From positions 1-15,475 of the forward strand of contig JBGQHM010000129.1 in NCBI GenBank assembly GCA_041497995.1: 15,475 nt of DNA, written 5' to 3'. The position numbers were made by a program, and so were the translations under genes. The notes beneath the pieces were generated by a model. It did not search any database. It had not been told where the DNA came from and saw only the letters and a program-made list of their open reading frames with translations. Source of the stretch: DATKMS01 sp041497995 (GTDB lineage: Bacteria > Desulfobacterota > Binatia > HRBIN30). Of this stretch, positions 1 to 7,344 are shown piece by piece (the first letter of the stretch is position 1; every line of letters begins with the position of its first letter).

Positions 1-194
1 ACAGTCTCGCAGTTTCCGTCAACGGTAGATCCGTCTGGAAGAAGGACGTCGCACTGGCGCCTGTCAAGGCAGCCAAACCCATTCAGCGCAAGCACGCACG
101 TCCCGGTCACTGCCCGTACCTCTGCGGCGCCTGTCAATGTGAATATAGCTATGGCCAACGCAGAGATGCATTGCGCCCCAAGGATCTTCTTCAC
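1..194 (-). CDS. Small secreted Cys-rich protein, N-terminal part (runs off left edge)
   Basis: Reading leftward from GTG at 194 there is an open frame of 64 codons with no stop before the window edge. A Shine-Dalgarno-like GAGG lies 5 nt upstream of the GTG. The N-terminus is a typical Sec signal peptide: Met-Lys-Lys-Ile-Leu, then a hydrophobic core at about residues 10-22 and a likely cleavage site near Ala28 (Glu-Val-Arg-Ala). The mature part starts Val-Thr-Gly-Thr-Cys and has four cysteines within about 35 residues (about 32, 40, 46 and 62), suggesting an exported disulfide-bonded protein. It begins 47 nt after the glgB stop on the same strand, so it could be co-transcribed with it. I do not recognise the family; the function is unknown. 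The signal peptide and ribosome-binding site make it a credible gene despite the truncation. Confidence 0.6.
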   Translation of the reverse strand, partial: MKKILGAQCISALAIAIFTLTGAAEVRAVTGTCVLALNGFGCLDRRQCDVLLPDGSTVDGNCET

Positions 195-241
195 GCTAAC
201 CTCGCTTTCTGTTCCCACATGTGCCCCGATGTCGCCGAATG

Positions 242-2143
242 TCAAGGACACTGAGTGAACACCACCATCGCCAGCGGCGGCAGCGTCAATACCAGGCGGC
301 AGGCGCGGCCGTGCGAGGGGACGTCCTCCGCCTGCACGCCGCCGGCGTTGCCGATGCCGCTGCCACCGTAGAGCGGTGCATCGCTGTTGAGCACCTCGCG
401 CCAGTAGCCGCCATGGGGCACACCGATCACGAACTGCTCACGCGGCACGGGAGTGAAGTTGCACGCGATGACGGCCACGCCGTCGCTGCGACCACGGCGC
501 AGATAGCTGAACGTGCTGTCGTCGCTGTCGTGGCAGTCGATCCACTCGAAGCCGGCGGGATCGCAGTCGAGCTGATGCACCGCCGGCTCGCCGCGGTAGA
601 ACGTGTTGAGGTCGCGCACCCAGCGCTGCAAGCCGCGGTGCGGTGCGTACTGCAGCAGATGCCACTCGACGCTGTCGTCGTGGCTCCACTCGCTCCACTG
701 CCCGATGTCGCCGCCCATGAACAGGAGCTTCTTGCCCGGCTGTGTGTACATGTAGCCCAGCAGCACGCGCAGGTTGGCGAACTTCTGCCAGTCGTCCCCC
801 GGCATTTTGCTGAGCAACGCGCCTTTGCCGTGCACCACCTCGTCGTGCGACAGCGGCAGCACGAAGTTCTCGGTGAACGCATAGAGCATACGAAACGTGA
901 GCTCGTTGTGATGGTACTTGCGGTAGAGGGCATCGAGCCGAATGTACTTCAGCGTGTCGTTCATCCAACCCATGTCCCACTTGAAGCCGAAGCCGAGGCC
1001 GCCAACGTAGGTCGGACGTGAGACCATCCCCCAGGACGTCGACTCCTCCGCGATGGTCACCACGCCGTCGTTCTGGCCGTACACCAGCTCGTTGAAGCGG
1101 CGGACGAAGGCGACGGCCTCCAAGTTCTCGCGCCCGCCGTACTGGTTCGGAATCCACTCGCCCTCTTTGCGCGCGTAGTCGAGGTAGAGCATCGACGCCA
1201 CGGCGTCGACGCGCAATCCATCGATGTGGTACTTGTCGAGCCAAAAGAGCGCGTTGCTGAGCAGGAAGTTCACCACCTCCCAGCGCCCGTAGTTGAAGAT
1301 CAGCGTGCCCCACTCCTGATGCGCGCCCTTGCGTGGGTCGGCGTGCTCGTAGAGGTGCGTGCCGTCGAAGTAGGCGAGCCCGTGCGCGTCGCGCGGGAAG
1401 TGCGCCGGCACCCAATCCATGAGCACGCCGATACCGTTCTGATGCAGCGTGTCGATCAGGAACATGAGATCCTGCGGCGTGCCGAAGCGGCTGGTCGGCG
1501 CATAGTAGCCGATGGTCTGGTAGCCCCACGAGCCGTCAAACGGATGTTCGGTGAGGGGCATGAACTGCACGTGCGTGTACCCCATCTCGTGCACGTACGC
1601 CGCGAGCTTCGGCGCGACCTCGCGGTACGTCAGCCAGCGGTTGCCCTCTTCCGGCACGCGCATCCACGAGCCGAGGTGCACCTCGTAGACCGCCATCGGC
1701 GCTTCGAGGAAGTTCGTCTGGCGCCGCGCCGCCACCCACTCCGGATCCCCCCACGCATAGCCGGAGAGATCCCAGACCTTCGACGCACTGCGCGGTCGCA
1801 GCTCGCTGGCGAACGCGTAAGGATCGGCCTTCTCCACCGTGTAGCCGTTGAACTTCGAGGCGACGAAGTACTTGTACCGCGTGCCCGGCCCGACGTCCGG
1901 GATGAAGCACTCCCAAATGCCCGCGTCCTGATGGCGCAGGGCCATCGCATGACGCTTCCGGTCCCAGCCATTGAAGTCGCCGACCACCGACATCGCTTCG
2001 GCGTTGGGCGCCCAGACGGCGAAGCGCGTGCCGCGTTGGCCGTCGACGTCAACGAGGTGGGCGCCGAGCTTCTCGTAGCTGCGATAATGCGTCCCTTGCG
2101 CGAGCAGATACAAATCGTAGTCGGTCAACGATTGCGTGTTCAC
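242..2143 (-). CDS. glgB: 1,4-alpha-glucan branching enzyme GlgB
   Basis: A 633-residue glycogen branching enzyme (GH13), which makes alpha-1,6 branches by transferring alpha-1,4 glucan segments during cytosolic glycogen synthesis. A CBM48-type domain is at about 25-125 (FAVWAPNAEAMSVVGDFNGW region). The GH13 barrel follows with region I DWVPAHF (243-249), region II DGLRVDAVAS with nucleophile Asp313, region III AEEST with acid/base Glu366, and region IV LSHDEVVHGK with Asp434. A C-terminal beta domain ends near 630. The length matches the shorter Bacillus-type enzymes; the extra N-terminal module of the 728-residue E. coli enzyme is absent. The start is GTG at 2143 with GGAGGGG about 8-10 nt upstream. 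No other glycogen gene is in the window, so it is not in a visible glg operon; a small secreted protein follows 47 nt downstream. Confidence 0.97.
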   Translation of the reverse strand: MNTQSLTDYDLYLLAQGTHYRSYEKLGAHLVDVDGQRGTRFAVWAPNAEAMSVVGDFNGWDRKRHAMALRHQDAGIWECFIPDVGPGTRYKYFVASKFNGYTVEKADPYAFASELRPRSASKVWDLSGYAWGDPEWVAARRQTNFLEAPMAVYEVHLGSWMRVPEEGNRWLTYREVAPKLAAYVHEMGYTHVQFMPLTEHPFDGSWGYQTIGYYAPTSRFGTPQDLMFLIDTLHQNGIGVLMDWVPAHFPRDAHGLAYFDGTHLYEHADPRKGAHQEWGTLIFNYGRWEVVNFLLSNALFWLDKYHIDGLRVDAVASMLYLDYARKEGEWIPNQYGGRENLEAVAFVRRFNELVYGQNDGVVTIAEESTSWGMVSRPTYVGGLGFGFKWDMGWMNDTLKYIRLDALYRKYHHNELTFRMLYAFTENFVLPLSHDEVVHGKGALLSKMPGDDWQKFANLRVLLGYMYTQPGKKLLFMGGDIGQWSEWSHDDSVEWHLLQYAPHRGLQRWVRDLNTFYRGEPAVHQLDCDPAGFEWIDCHDSDDSTFSYLRRGRSDGVAVIACNFTPVPREQFVIGVPHGGYWREVLNSDAPLYGGSGIGNAGGVQAEDVPSHGRACRLVLTLPPLAMVVFTQCP

Positions 2144-2474
2144 TGCGGCGTCCCCTCCCTGGCGAATCTGTTGACTGTCTCCGCGACAGCCCTTCGAGAT
2201 GCCGCCAAAAGAAGGCGGCTCCTACCAATGAACCGACTGATCCAATCCGTCATGCCCGCAGTCTTCAAGCGGGCATCCAGGAGGGGGCGGGGAGTGGATT
2301 CCCGCTTGAGGATTGCGGGAATGACGAAAGGACCGACCAGAGTGACTGGTTCATTGGCCCAACATACCCGTGCCGCACGGGTCGGGCTCTCAGGGTGAAC
2401 GAAGGTTGTTTCTGATCTTGCATCCAATGACTCCCATACCGTTCGCACTGAGGCTCTCGAAGTGCGCCCTCTCT
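2144..2474. other. Intergenic region filled by a repeat element
   Basis: This 331-bp gap lies between the sirtuin stop and the glgB start. It contains no convincing gene. Nearly all of it is the 279-bp palindromic element annotated at 2189-2467; the remaining 45 bp next to glgB hold its ribosome-binding site. Reading frames that cross it (a 112-residue frame on the minus strand, and the tail of a long plus frame) consist of translated hairpins and have no family resemblance. Confidence 0.7.
2189..2467. repeat. Composite palindromic repeat element, copy 1
   Basis: About 279 bp, with a second copy of the same length at 8863-9141. It is a series of inverted repeats. An outer arm pair is built on CTTCGA (2192-2197 and its complement TCGAAG at 2457-2462). 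A second pair is CCAATGAACC (2225-2234) with GGTTCATTGG (2348-2357). Inside these are hairpins ATGCCCGC/GCGGGCAT (2252-2276) and ATTCCCGC/GCGGGAAT (2298-2322). Further along are ACCCGTG/CACGGGT (2366-2382) and CTCAGGGTGAACG paired imperfectly with CGTTCGCACTGAG (2389-2452). No transposase is encoded. Short palindromic repeats of this style (REP/MITE-like) are common between genes in bacteria; the exact family is not recognised. It ends 8 bp from the sirtuin stop codon. Confidence 0.75.
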
Positions 2475-3227
2475 TCACGCGAGCGCCCCAGCAACGATCG
2501 CCGGCAGCACGTCACCCAACTTCCCAGACACAACCACATCGGCCTGCTGATCGTAAGGGGTCGCAGTCAGGTTGATGATAATCAAGGCCGCGCCGTGTTG
2601 CTTGGCGAGTCCGGCCAGTGACGCCGCCGGATGGACCAGCAGTGACGACCCGAGGGCGAGCAAACAATCCGACTCACGCGCCAGTGCCGCCGCCTCTTGC
2701 AGGACATCGGCAGGCAATGCTTGCCCGAAGGACACCGTGGCCGGCTTGAGCCAACCGCCGCAGTGCACGCAGGCCGGCACGTCCGCACCGGCATCGAGCT
2801 GCGACAGCGCTTCGGCAATGGGCGCGCGCGCCGCACACTGCAGACAGGTGGTCTCGAGATTGGTGCCGTGCAGCTCCAAGACGCGACGGCTCCCGGCCCG
2901 TTGATGCAGTGCATCGATGTTCTGCGTGATCACCGCGCGTAGATGTCCGGCGGTCTCCAACTCCGCCAGCGCTACGTGTGCGGCGTTCGGCACTGCCGCC
3001 AGCATCACCGGCACCGTCGCTTGCTTATAACGCCAGTGCTCCTTGCGTGCCTCGTGACTGGCGAGGAACTCCTGATACTCGATGGGCCGGAAACGCTCCC
3101 ACACGCCGCCCGGGCTGCGGAAGTCTGGAATGCCCGACTCGGTGCTCAACCCGGCACCGGTCAGCGCCACCGCACGCCGCGCCCGCGTCACCAGCGCGGC
3201 CGCGCGGTCGGTCGGGGTGCGGCTCAC
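2475..3227 (-). CDS. Sirtuin-family NAD-dependent protein deacylase
   Basis: A SIR2-family enzyme that removes acyl groups from lysines using NAD+, releasing nicotinamide and O-acyl-ADP-ribose. From GTG at 3227 it is 250 residues, the normal bacterial length. Motifs are GAGLS (24-28), GIPDFRS (32-38), TQNID (101-105), catalytic His120 in LHGTN, a zinc ribbon with Cys128/Cys131 and Cys153/Cys156, GSS (193-195) and the INLT segment (218-221). The frame is open further upstream to ATG 3329, but that would overlap the SDR gene by 100 bp and add residues unlike the family. GTG 3227 lies 2 nt after the SDR stop, so I chose it and infer translational coupling. The pairing with an SDR gives no clear substrate. 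Whether it acts as a deacetylase, desuccinylase or on another acyl group cannot be read from the sequence. Confidence 0.95.
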   Translation of the reverse strand: MSRTPTDRAAALVTRARRAVALTGAGLSTESGIPDFRSPGGVWERFRPIEYQEFLASHEARKEHWRYKQATVPVMLAAVPNAAHVALAELETAGHLRAVITQNIDALHQRAGSRRVLELHGTNLETTCLQCAARAPIAEALSQLDAGADVPACVHCGGWLKPATVSFGQALPADVLQEAAALARESDCLLALGSSLLVHPAASLAGLAKQHGAALIIINLTATPYDQQADVVVSGKLGDVLPAIVAGALA

Positions 3228-3229
3228 AC

Positions 3230-4075
3230 CTACCCACCACTCTGCTGCCGCCGCAGGCGGTCGGTGGCGCTCCGATCGAGCCACGCTACCAGCCACGGGG
3301 CGAGTCGCTTGAGGTAGTAGAAAGCCCACGCCTCCGGCGAGATCGGCGCGACGGCACGGTTGCGCTGCACGGCTTTCAAGATGTTACGCGCCACACGTTC
3401 GGGACCGTAGTTGCGGCGTTGGTAGATCCCGACCATCCGTTGCCGCATCTCCGGGGTGTTGTTCGCGCCGCGCAACGGCGACGTTGCCGTGATCGCAGTG
3501 TTGATGATGCCCGGGCATACCGCAGTGACGCCGATGCCATGGCGCCTCAACTCGCTGCGCAGCGCTTCCGACAGGCCGAACACCGCGTACTTGGTCGTCC
3601 CGTACGCCGCCAACGCTTCGGTGGCAACGAACGCTGCCGCCGACGCGACGTTGATCACATGCCCGCCGCGGCCGCGCTTCACCATCGGCGGGATGAAGAA
3701 GTGGCAGCCGTGGATGACGCCCTTGAGATTGATGCCGACGATCCAGTCCCAGTCCTCCAGGCTGGTATCGAGGAAGCCGGCGCCCAACCCGACGCCGGCG
3801 TTGTTCATCAGGATGTCGACGGCATCAACCTGCGCATGCACCGCCGCGGCGAGCTCGCGCACGTCGTCGCGGTTGGCCACGTCGACGCGGCGCGTGATGA
3901 CGTCGCGTCCCATGCCGCGAATCTGCGCCGCGGTCTCGCCGAGTCCCGTCTCGTTCAAGTCACAAATGACCAGCGTCGCCCCGCGCCGCGCAAAAGCGAG
4001 CGCCGTCTCCTTGCCGATCCCGCTGGCCGCGCCTGTGACCAGAACTGTCTTGCCGCTGAGGTTCGTCACGTCCAT
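3230..4075 (-). CDS. Classical SDR-family oxidoreductase
   Basis: A 281-residue short-chain dehydrogenase/reductase. The Rossmann nucleotide-binding motif TGAASGIG is at 14-21, Asp39 ends beta-2 (VICDLN, which usually favours NAD over NADP), and NNAG is at 91-94. Asn116 lies in GINLKG, Ser145 in NVASAAAF, and the catalytic YGTTK has Tyr158 and Lys162. The last ~60 residues are a longer amphipathic tail (YYLKRLAPWLVAWL near 255-268) that could touch a membrane or a lipid-like substrate; this is an inference. It is the first gene of a leftward pair with the sirtuin, 2 nt apart. No ribosome-binding site is visible before ATG 4075, but a TTGACC-N18-AAACAT promoter-like sequence ends 7 nt before the ATG. 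The substrate is unknown. Confidence 0.94.
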   Translation of the reverse strand: MDVTNLSGKTVLVTGAASGIGKETALAFARRGATLVICDLNETGLGETAAQIRGMGRDVITRRVDVANRDDVRELAAAVHAQVDAVDILMNNAGVGLGAGFLDTSLEDWDWIVGINLKGVIHGCHFFIPPMVKRGRGGHVINVASAAAFVATEALAAYGTTKYAVFGLSEALRSELRRHGIGVTAVCPGIINTAITATSPLRGANNTPEMRQRMVGIYQRRNYGPERVARNILKAVQRNRAVAPISPEAWAFYYLKRLAPWLVAWLDRSATDRLRRQQSGG

Positions 4076-4080
4076 GGCTG

Positions 4081-4114
4081 AGATGTTTCGCAGGGGCGGT
4101 CACTCGGGTCAACT
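4081..4114 (-). promoter_or_regulatory. Candidate promoter of the SDR-sirtuin pair
   Basis: Reading leftward, TTGACC (4114-4109) is followed after 18 bp by AAACAT and then, 7 nt later, by the SDR ATG. The -35 box matches 5 of 6 consensus positions; the -10 box is weak. If correct, transcription would begin at or very near the start codon, giving a leaderless mRNA, which fits the lack of a Shine-Dalgarno sequence. It is suggested by pattern only. Confidence 0.3.
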
Positions 4115-4149
4115 GTGCACTGAGCCCGCGCCGGTCGGCCGTATGAGTC

Positions 4150-4178
4150 TTGACCGCACCCGGCTGCCATAGCATCGT
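4150..4178 (+). promoter_or_regulatory. Candidate promoter of the AsmA-like gene
   Basis: TTGACC at 4150-4155 faces rightward, back to back with the leftward TTGACC at 4114-4109. The -10 region is poor: CATCGT lies at 17-bp spacing, or TAGCAT at 14. The start codon at 4187 again follows with no clear ribosome-binding site. It is weaker than the leftward candidate. Confidence 0.2.
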
Positions 4179-4186
4179 CTTCGGCC

Positions 4187-5002
4187 ATGCGACGCCGGCT
4201 GGTGATGGTTGGGGCGACTGTGACGCTCATGCTTGTCGCCGGCGTGCTCATCACGCTCTGGTCGCTCGACTCGATCGTCAAGGGAATGATCGAGCGCTAT
4301 GGTACGGCGGCCACGAAGGTCGCGGTGCACGCCGACTCGGTTGCGCTATCGGTCCTCGGCGGCAGCGCCGCCATCAGCCAGCTCACCGTCGCCAACCCGA
4401 GCGGATTCTCGCCGGCGAACGTCTTCCGTCTCGAGAAGATACAGGTGCTGGTCGACGTCGGGACGATCTTCAGCAATCCGCTCGTGATCGACGAGATCAC
4501 TATTGTGGCCCCGGAGGTGTACTTCGAGGTCGACCAGAACAACGAGTCGAACGTCGACGTCATCCGCCGCAACCTCTCCCGTGCGAACGGCGGCGCATCA
4601 GCCTCGCCCGGACCGAACCAGGCGACGCCAGCACCACCCGCACGCAAGGAACCGGTGAATGCGCAGCGCTTCCTGATCAAGAAGCTGTCGATTCGCTCCG
4701 CCCAACTCACGATCGATACCAGTGCGCTCGGGGGCGAGCGGCGTGTGGTCAAGCTATCGGATAGCGAAGAGACGGACATCGGTGCACGCAGCGGTGGCGC
4801 CACCGGCGGCGAGGTCGCCGCCGTGGTCGTACGCACACTGGTCAGTGATGTTGCCGCCACGGTCGCCGCCGCAAAGATCGAGAGGGCTCTAGAGAAGAGC
4901 ATCGGGGGAGAGACAGGGAAAGCGGTGGGCGAAGGCGCCGGCGAGGCGGTCAAGGGCATCGGCAGAGCGCTGAACAAGATCTTCGGCGACCGACGGGATT
5001 GA
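4187..5002 (+). CDS. AsmA-like membrane-anchored envelope protein
   Basis: A 271-residue protein with a short basic N-terminus (MRRR) and one hydrophobic segment at about 7-27, an uncleaved anchor or signal peptide. Residues about 45-130 follow the pattern of AsmA/YhdP-type N-terminal regions: VANPSGFSPANVFRLEKIQV, then LVIDEITIVAPEVYFE and SNVDVIRRN. The middle (about 132-155) is a low-complexity Ala/Pro/Gly/Asn linker. After a second short beta-rich stretch (FLIKKLSIRSAQLTI) the C-terminus is a Gly/Ala/Lys-rich helix with GGETGKAVGEGAGEAVKGIG. The family is linked to outer-envelope lipid transport and assembly, but this protein is much shorter than true AsmA, so the role is uncertain. It is convergent with the LLM gene, 8 bp between stop codons. 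No Shine-Dalgarno is visible. Confidence 0.8.
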   Translation: MRRRLVMVGATVTLMLVAGVLITLWSLDSIVKGMIERYGTAATKVAVHADSVALSVLGGSAAISQLTVANPSGFSPANVFRLEKIQVLVDVGTIFSNPLVIDEITIVAPEVYFEVDQNNESNVDVIRRNLSRANGGASASPGPNQATPAPPARKEPVNAQRFLIKKLSIRSAQLTIDTSALGGERRVVKLSDSEETDIGARSGGATGGEVAAVVVRTLVSDVAATVAAAKIERALEKSIGGETGKAVGEGAGEAVKGIGRALNKIFGDRRD

Positions 5003-5010
5003 GCACAGAT

Positions 5011-5922
5011 CTAGTTGGCGTGGGCCACGACATCGTGAGCAAAGAGCTGCATGGCCGCGATGTACTCGCGTCGCGTGTCACCACTGAATCCCACCGTGAG
5101 CCAGGTGACGCCCAACTCGCGGAGCTTGCCAATGCGCTCGAGCGCGTCGGTGGGATCGAGCGGGCGCGATCCCATCGACACGAGCGAGTAGCAGATGTCG
5201 AGTCGCGCAAGCCGGCCAATGGCGGCGGCTTGCTCGCGTGCGAAGGCAACGCGTTTGGCGAGATCGTCGAGTGTTTCCATCGGCGGCGTACGCGTGTACT
5301 TGGCCATCGCCGCGCTGTTCGGAAACGGCACCCAGCCATCGCCCAGCTCCACGGCGCGGCGGATTGCTGCGCGGCTGTTGCCGCCGACCCAAATCGGCGG
5401 GTGCGGCTGTTGTACCGGCCGAAAGCCCATGCTGCTGCCGGCGGCGTGAAAGCCGCGCCCCTCGAATGAGATGTCGTCACCAGCCCACGCGAGCTTCATG
5501 GCGCGAATCGCCTCGTCAGAGGCCTCTTCGCGGGCGTCGAACTCCGCGCCGAGCGCAGCGAACTCACCCTTGAGATAGCCGGCGGCAACCCCGAGGATCA
5601 CGCGGCCGCCGGAGAGGACATCTAGACTGAGCACCGACTTCGCGACGATGAACGGATTGCGGTACGGCAGAACCAGGATGTGGGTTTGGACCCGCAACCT
5701 CGACGTCGCCGCGGCCGCAAACGACAGCGCAACGAACGGGTCGAGGGCGTGGTGGCCGCCGCCGTGCAGCCAGCGGTGCGGCGGGAACGGATGGTCGGTG
5801 ACGAAACACGCGTCGAAGCCGGCGTCCTCCGCGGCCCGCGCGATGTCCGCCACCGCCGCCTGCGTAACGAACTCGGCGGCGTGCTCCATCCGATCCGTCG
5901 GCAGGGAAACGGAGAAACGCAT
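5011..5922 (-). CDS. LLM-class F420-dependent oxidoreductase
   Basis: A 303-residue luciferase-like monooxygenase-fold (TIM barrel) protein of the F420-dependent branch. Typical segments are the N-terminal FSVSLPTD strand, ARAAEDAGFDACFVTDHPFP (29-48), the LRVQTHILVLPYRNPF strand (76-91) and LSGGRVILGVAAGYLKGEF (102-120). RPVQQPHPPIWVGGNS follows at about 168-183 and LGDGWVPF at about 193-200. Family members use reduced F420 (some FMN) for hydride transfer to varied substrates; the substrate here is unknown. No F420 biosynthesis gene is nearby. The start ATG at 5922 matches the usual family N-terminus; the ribosome-binding site is weak. A 13-bp perfect hairpin lies 20-60 bp upstream. Confidence 0.93.
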   Translation of the reverse strand: MRFSVSLPTDRMEHAAEFVTQAAVADIARAAEDAGFDACFVTDHPFPPHRWLHGGGHHALDPFVALSFAAAATSRLRVQTHILVLPYRNPFIVAKSVLSLDVLSGGRVILGVAAGYLKGEFAALGAEFDAREEASDEAIRAMKLAWAGDDISFEGRGFHAAGSSMGFRPVQQPHPPIWVGGNSRAAIRRAVELGDGWVPFPNSAAMAKYTRTPPMETLDDLAKRVAFAREQAAAIGRLARLDICYSLVSMGSRPLDPTDALERIGKLRELGVTWLTVGFSGDTRREYIAAMQLFAHDVVAHAN

Positions 5923-5941
5923 CGGCGCTGTGCAGGATTCA

Positions 5942-5982
5942 AGAGTCGACGGTCTCGAACGACGCTCGCGACCGTCGACTCT
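5942..5982. terminator. Perfect 13-bp inverted repeat (hairpin)
   Basis: AGAGTCGACGGTC (5942-5954) is exactly repeated in inverse at 5970-5982 with a 15-nt loop. It lies between the amidohydrolase stop (6205) and the LLM start (5922), both leftward, so it could end the amidohydrolase transcript or act as an operator for the LLM gene. There is no T-run on either side, so a rho-independent terminator in the strict sense is not shown. Confidence 0.5.
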
Positions 5983-5985
5983 CCT

Positions 5986-6208
5986 CCGCTAGATGTCTCC
6001 GAGGGCAGAAACTCATCGCGCTTGCGTCAAGTCTGCGAGGGCACCCCATAGCGACCAACGGGAGCGGTCCATAGAGAAGACGCTGGGCGCAGCCCGCTAG
6101 ATGTCTCCGAGGGCAGAAACTCATCGCGCTTGAGTCAAGTTTGCGAGGGCAGCCCATAGCGACCAACGGGAGCGGTCCATAGAGAAGACGCTGGGCGCAG
6201 CCCGCTAG
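5986..6208 (-). repeat. Tandem 108-bp repeat bounded by CTAG (two units)
   Basis: Two direct units, 5986-6093 and 6094-6201, differ at only 3 of 108 positions. CTAG occurs at 5989, 6097 and 6205, exactly 108 bp apart, so each unit is flanked by CTAG. The right-hand CTAG supplies the TAG stop of the amidohydrolase gene (6207-6205). A related, shorter copy lies at 8737-8817 in the opposite orientation, also bounded by CTAG and also starting at a TAG stop. Because 108 is divisible by 3, a reading frame runs through both units, but it looks non-coding. The origin is unknown. Confidence 0.85.
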
Positions 6209-7344
6209 TTGAGTCTCCAGAAGCGGGCGGCGTTCTCGCAAACGATCTTGTGCCGCTCTTCCTCGGGCACGTTCACGAACAAGCTCTCGATCGTCTTGCG
6301 CGAGTATGGCCAGTCGTTGCCGTGATGCGGGAAGTCGGTCGACCACGCCATGTTGCTCAGGCCCACCTGATGGCGGACCGACACGCCGTTGTAGTCGGTG
6401 ATGAACGTCGCAATGCAGTGGTCCTTGAAGTACTGGCTCGGTATCTTCTTCACCTTCGTGTTCGTCCAGTGCCGGTTGCGCCAGTAGCGATCGTCGACCA
6501 TTTCGAGGAAGTGCGGAATCCAGCCGCAGCCGACCTCGACGAACGCCATCCGCAACTTTGGAAAGCGATCGAAGACGCCTTGGAAGATCAGCTCGACGAG
6601 GAGGGGCATCGTGAACATCAGCGACGACGCGCCGATCGCCACGCTGCCTTTGTTCGACGCGCCCATCTTGGCCTGTTGCGCGGCGAGAAGCAGGTGGATG
6701 GAGACCGGCATGTCAAGCTGCGCGGCCGCGTCCCAGAACGCATCATCCTCAGGCCGCAGGTTGTCGCCGCCCGACGGCCACGCCGATAGCGCCACGCCCT
6801 TGTAGCCTTCCCGTTTGGCGCGCTCGAGCTCCTTCACGCTGGTGTCGATCCCGACGTTGGGCGTCTGGAAGATGCCGATGAGTCGTTCGGGATCGGGCGC
6901 GCAGAAGCCGTCCTTGAGCCAACGGTTGTAGGCGCGGATACCGGCCAGGTGCGCATCGACATCCTTGTTCTTCATGAACGTCAGCATGGCGCGCTGCGGC
7001 GGGTAGAGAATCTCCGCGTCGACGCCGTCGATGTCCATCAGCTCGAGCCGCTTGTCGCCCAGGTAGCAGCCGGGATGAATCTCCCGCGCCGCAGGGTTGG
7101 TCGGCTTGCCGTAGCGGGCGCCTGTCCACTTGAGATCTTCCGGGTGCGTGCCGACACAGCTCACCAGGCCGAGGGGCTCGGGTGTCGTCGCGCCCATATA
7201 AATCCACCCGTGGCCGCCGTCCTTGTCCTCGACGAGCTTCGGGGCAGTATCGAGATACTTCTTCTCGAGCCACTTCTCCCAGAGGTCGGGCGGTTCGAGC
7301 GTGTGAGAGTCGGACGAGATGATGTGGTACTCGCGCTTTGCCAT
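6205..7344 (-). CDS. Amidohydrolase family protein (ACMSD-like, Amidohydro_2)
   Basis: A 379-residue metal-dependent hydrolase/decarboxylase of the amidohydrolase-2 superfamily. Visible metal-site candidates are the N-terminal Asp12-x-His14 (SSDSH), His217 (VSIHLLL), His278 (GWIPHFLEM) and Asp337 in WSTDFPHHGNDWP; Glu270 (FVEVG) is also well placed. Members hydrolyse or decarboxylate cyclic and aromatic carboxylates; the substrate here is not known. The start ATG 7344 has a strong AAAAGGAG 9 nt upstream. The stop codon TAG lies in the border of the 108-bp repeat, so the native end may have been changed by it. A C-terminal remnant of a second, related amidohydrolase lies 88 bp upstream on the same strand. 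The LLM oxidoreductase follows downstream; the two could form a catabolic unit, but a hairpin and repeats separate them. Confidence 0.94.
   Translation of the reverse strand: MAKREYHIISSDSHTLEPPDLWEKWLEKKYLDTAPKLVEDKDGGHGWIYMGATTPEPLGLVSCVGTHPEDLKWTGARYGKPTNPAAREIHPGCYLGDKRLELMDIDGVDAEILYPPQRAMLTFMKNKDVDAHLAGIRAYNRWLKDGFCAPDPERLIGIFQTPNVGIDTSVKELERAKREGYKGVALSAWPSGGDNLRPEDDAFWDAAAQLDMPVSIHLLLAAQQAKMGASNKGSVAIGASSLMFTMPLLVELIFQGVFDRFPKLRMAFVEVGCGWIPHFLEMVDDRYWRNRHWTNTKVKKIPSQYFKDHCIATFITDYNGVSVRHQVGLSNMAWSTDFPHHGNDWPYSRKTIESLFVNVPEEERHKIVCENAARFWRLN

Noticed and set aside
1226..2398. 390-codon plus-strand frame antisense to glgB
   Set aside because: It lies opposite the catalytic core of a well-conserved enzyme, has Arg/Val/Ala-rich composition with no family motif, and results from the GC-rich third positions of glgB.
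2140..2478. 112-codon minus-strand frame upstream of glgB
   Set aside because: Almost entirely translated palindromic element 2189-2467.
3228..3329. Longer sirtuin start at ATG 3329
   Set aside because: It would overlap the SDR gene by 100 bp and add 34 residues that are the antisense-like out-of-frame reading of the SDR C-terminus; GTG 3227 gives the family's normal N-terminus.
2978..4081. 367-codon plus-strand frame antisense to the SDR and sirtuin
   Set aside because: It covers two recognised minus-strand genes and has Arg/His/Asp-rich shadow composition.
5939..6346. 135-codon minus-strand frame through the 108-bp tandem repeat
   Set aside because: It stays open only because the 108-bp unit is divisible by three; it overlaps the amidohydrolase 3' end in another frame and has no ribosome-binding site or homologous look.
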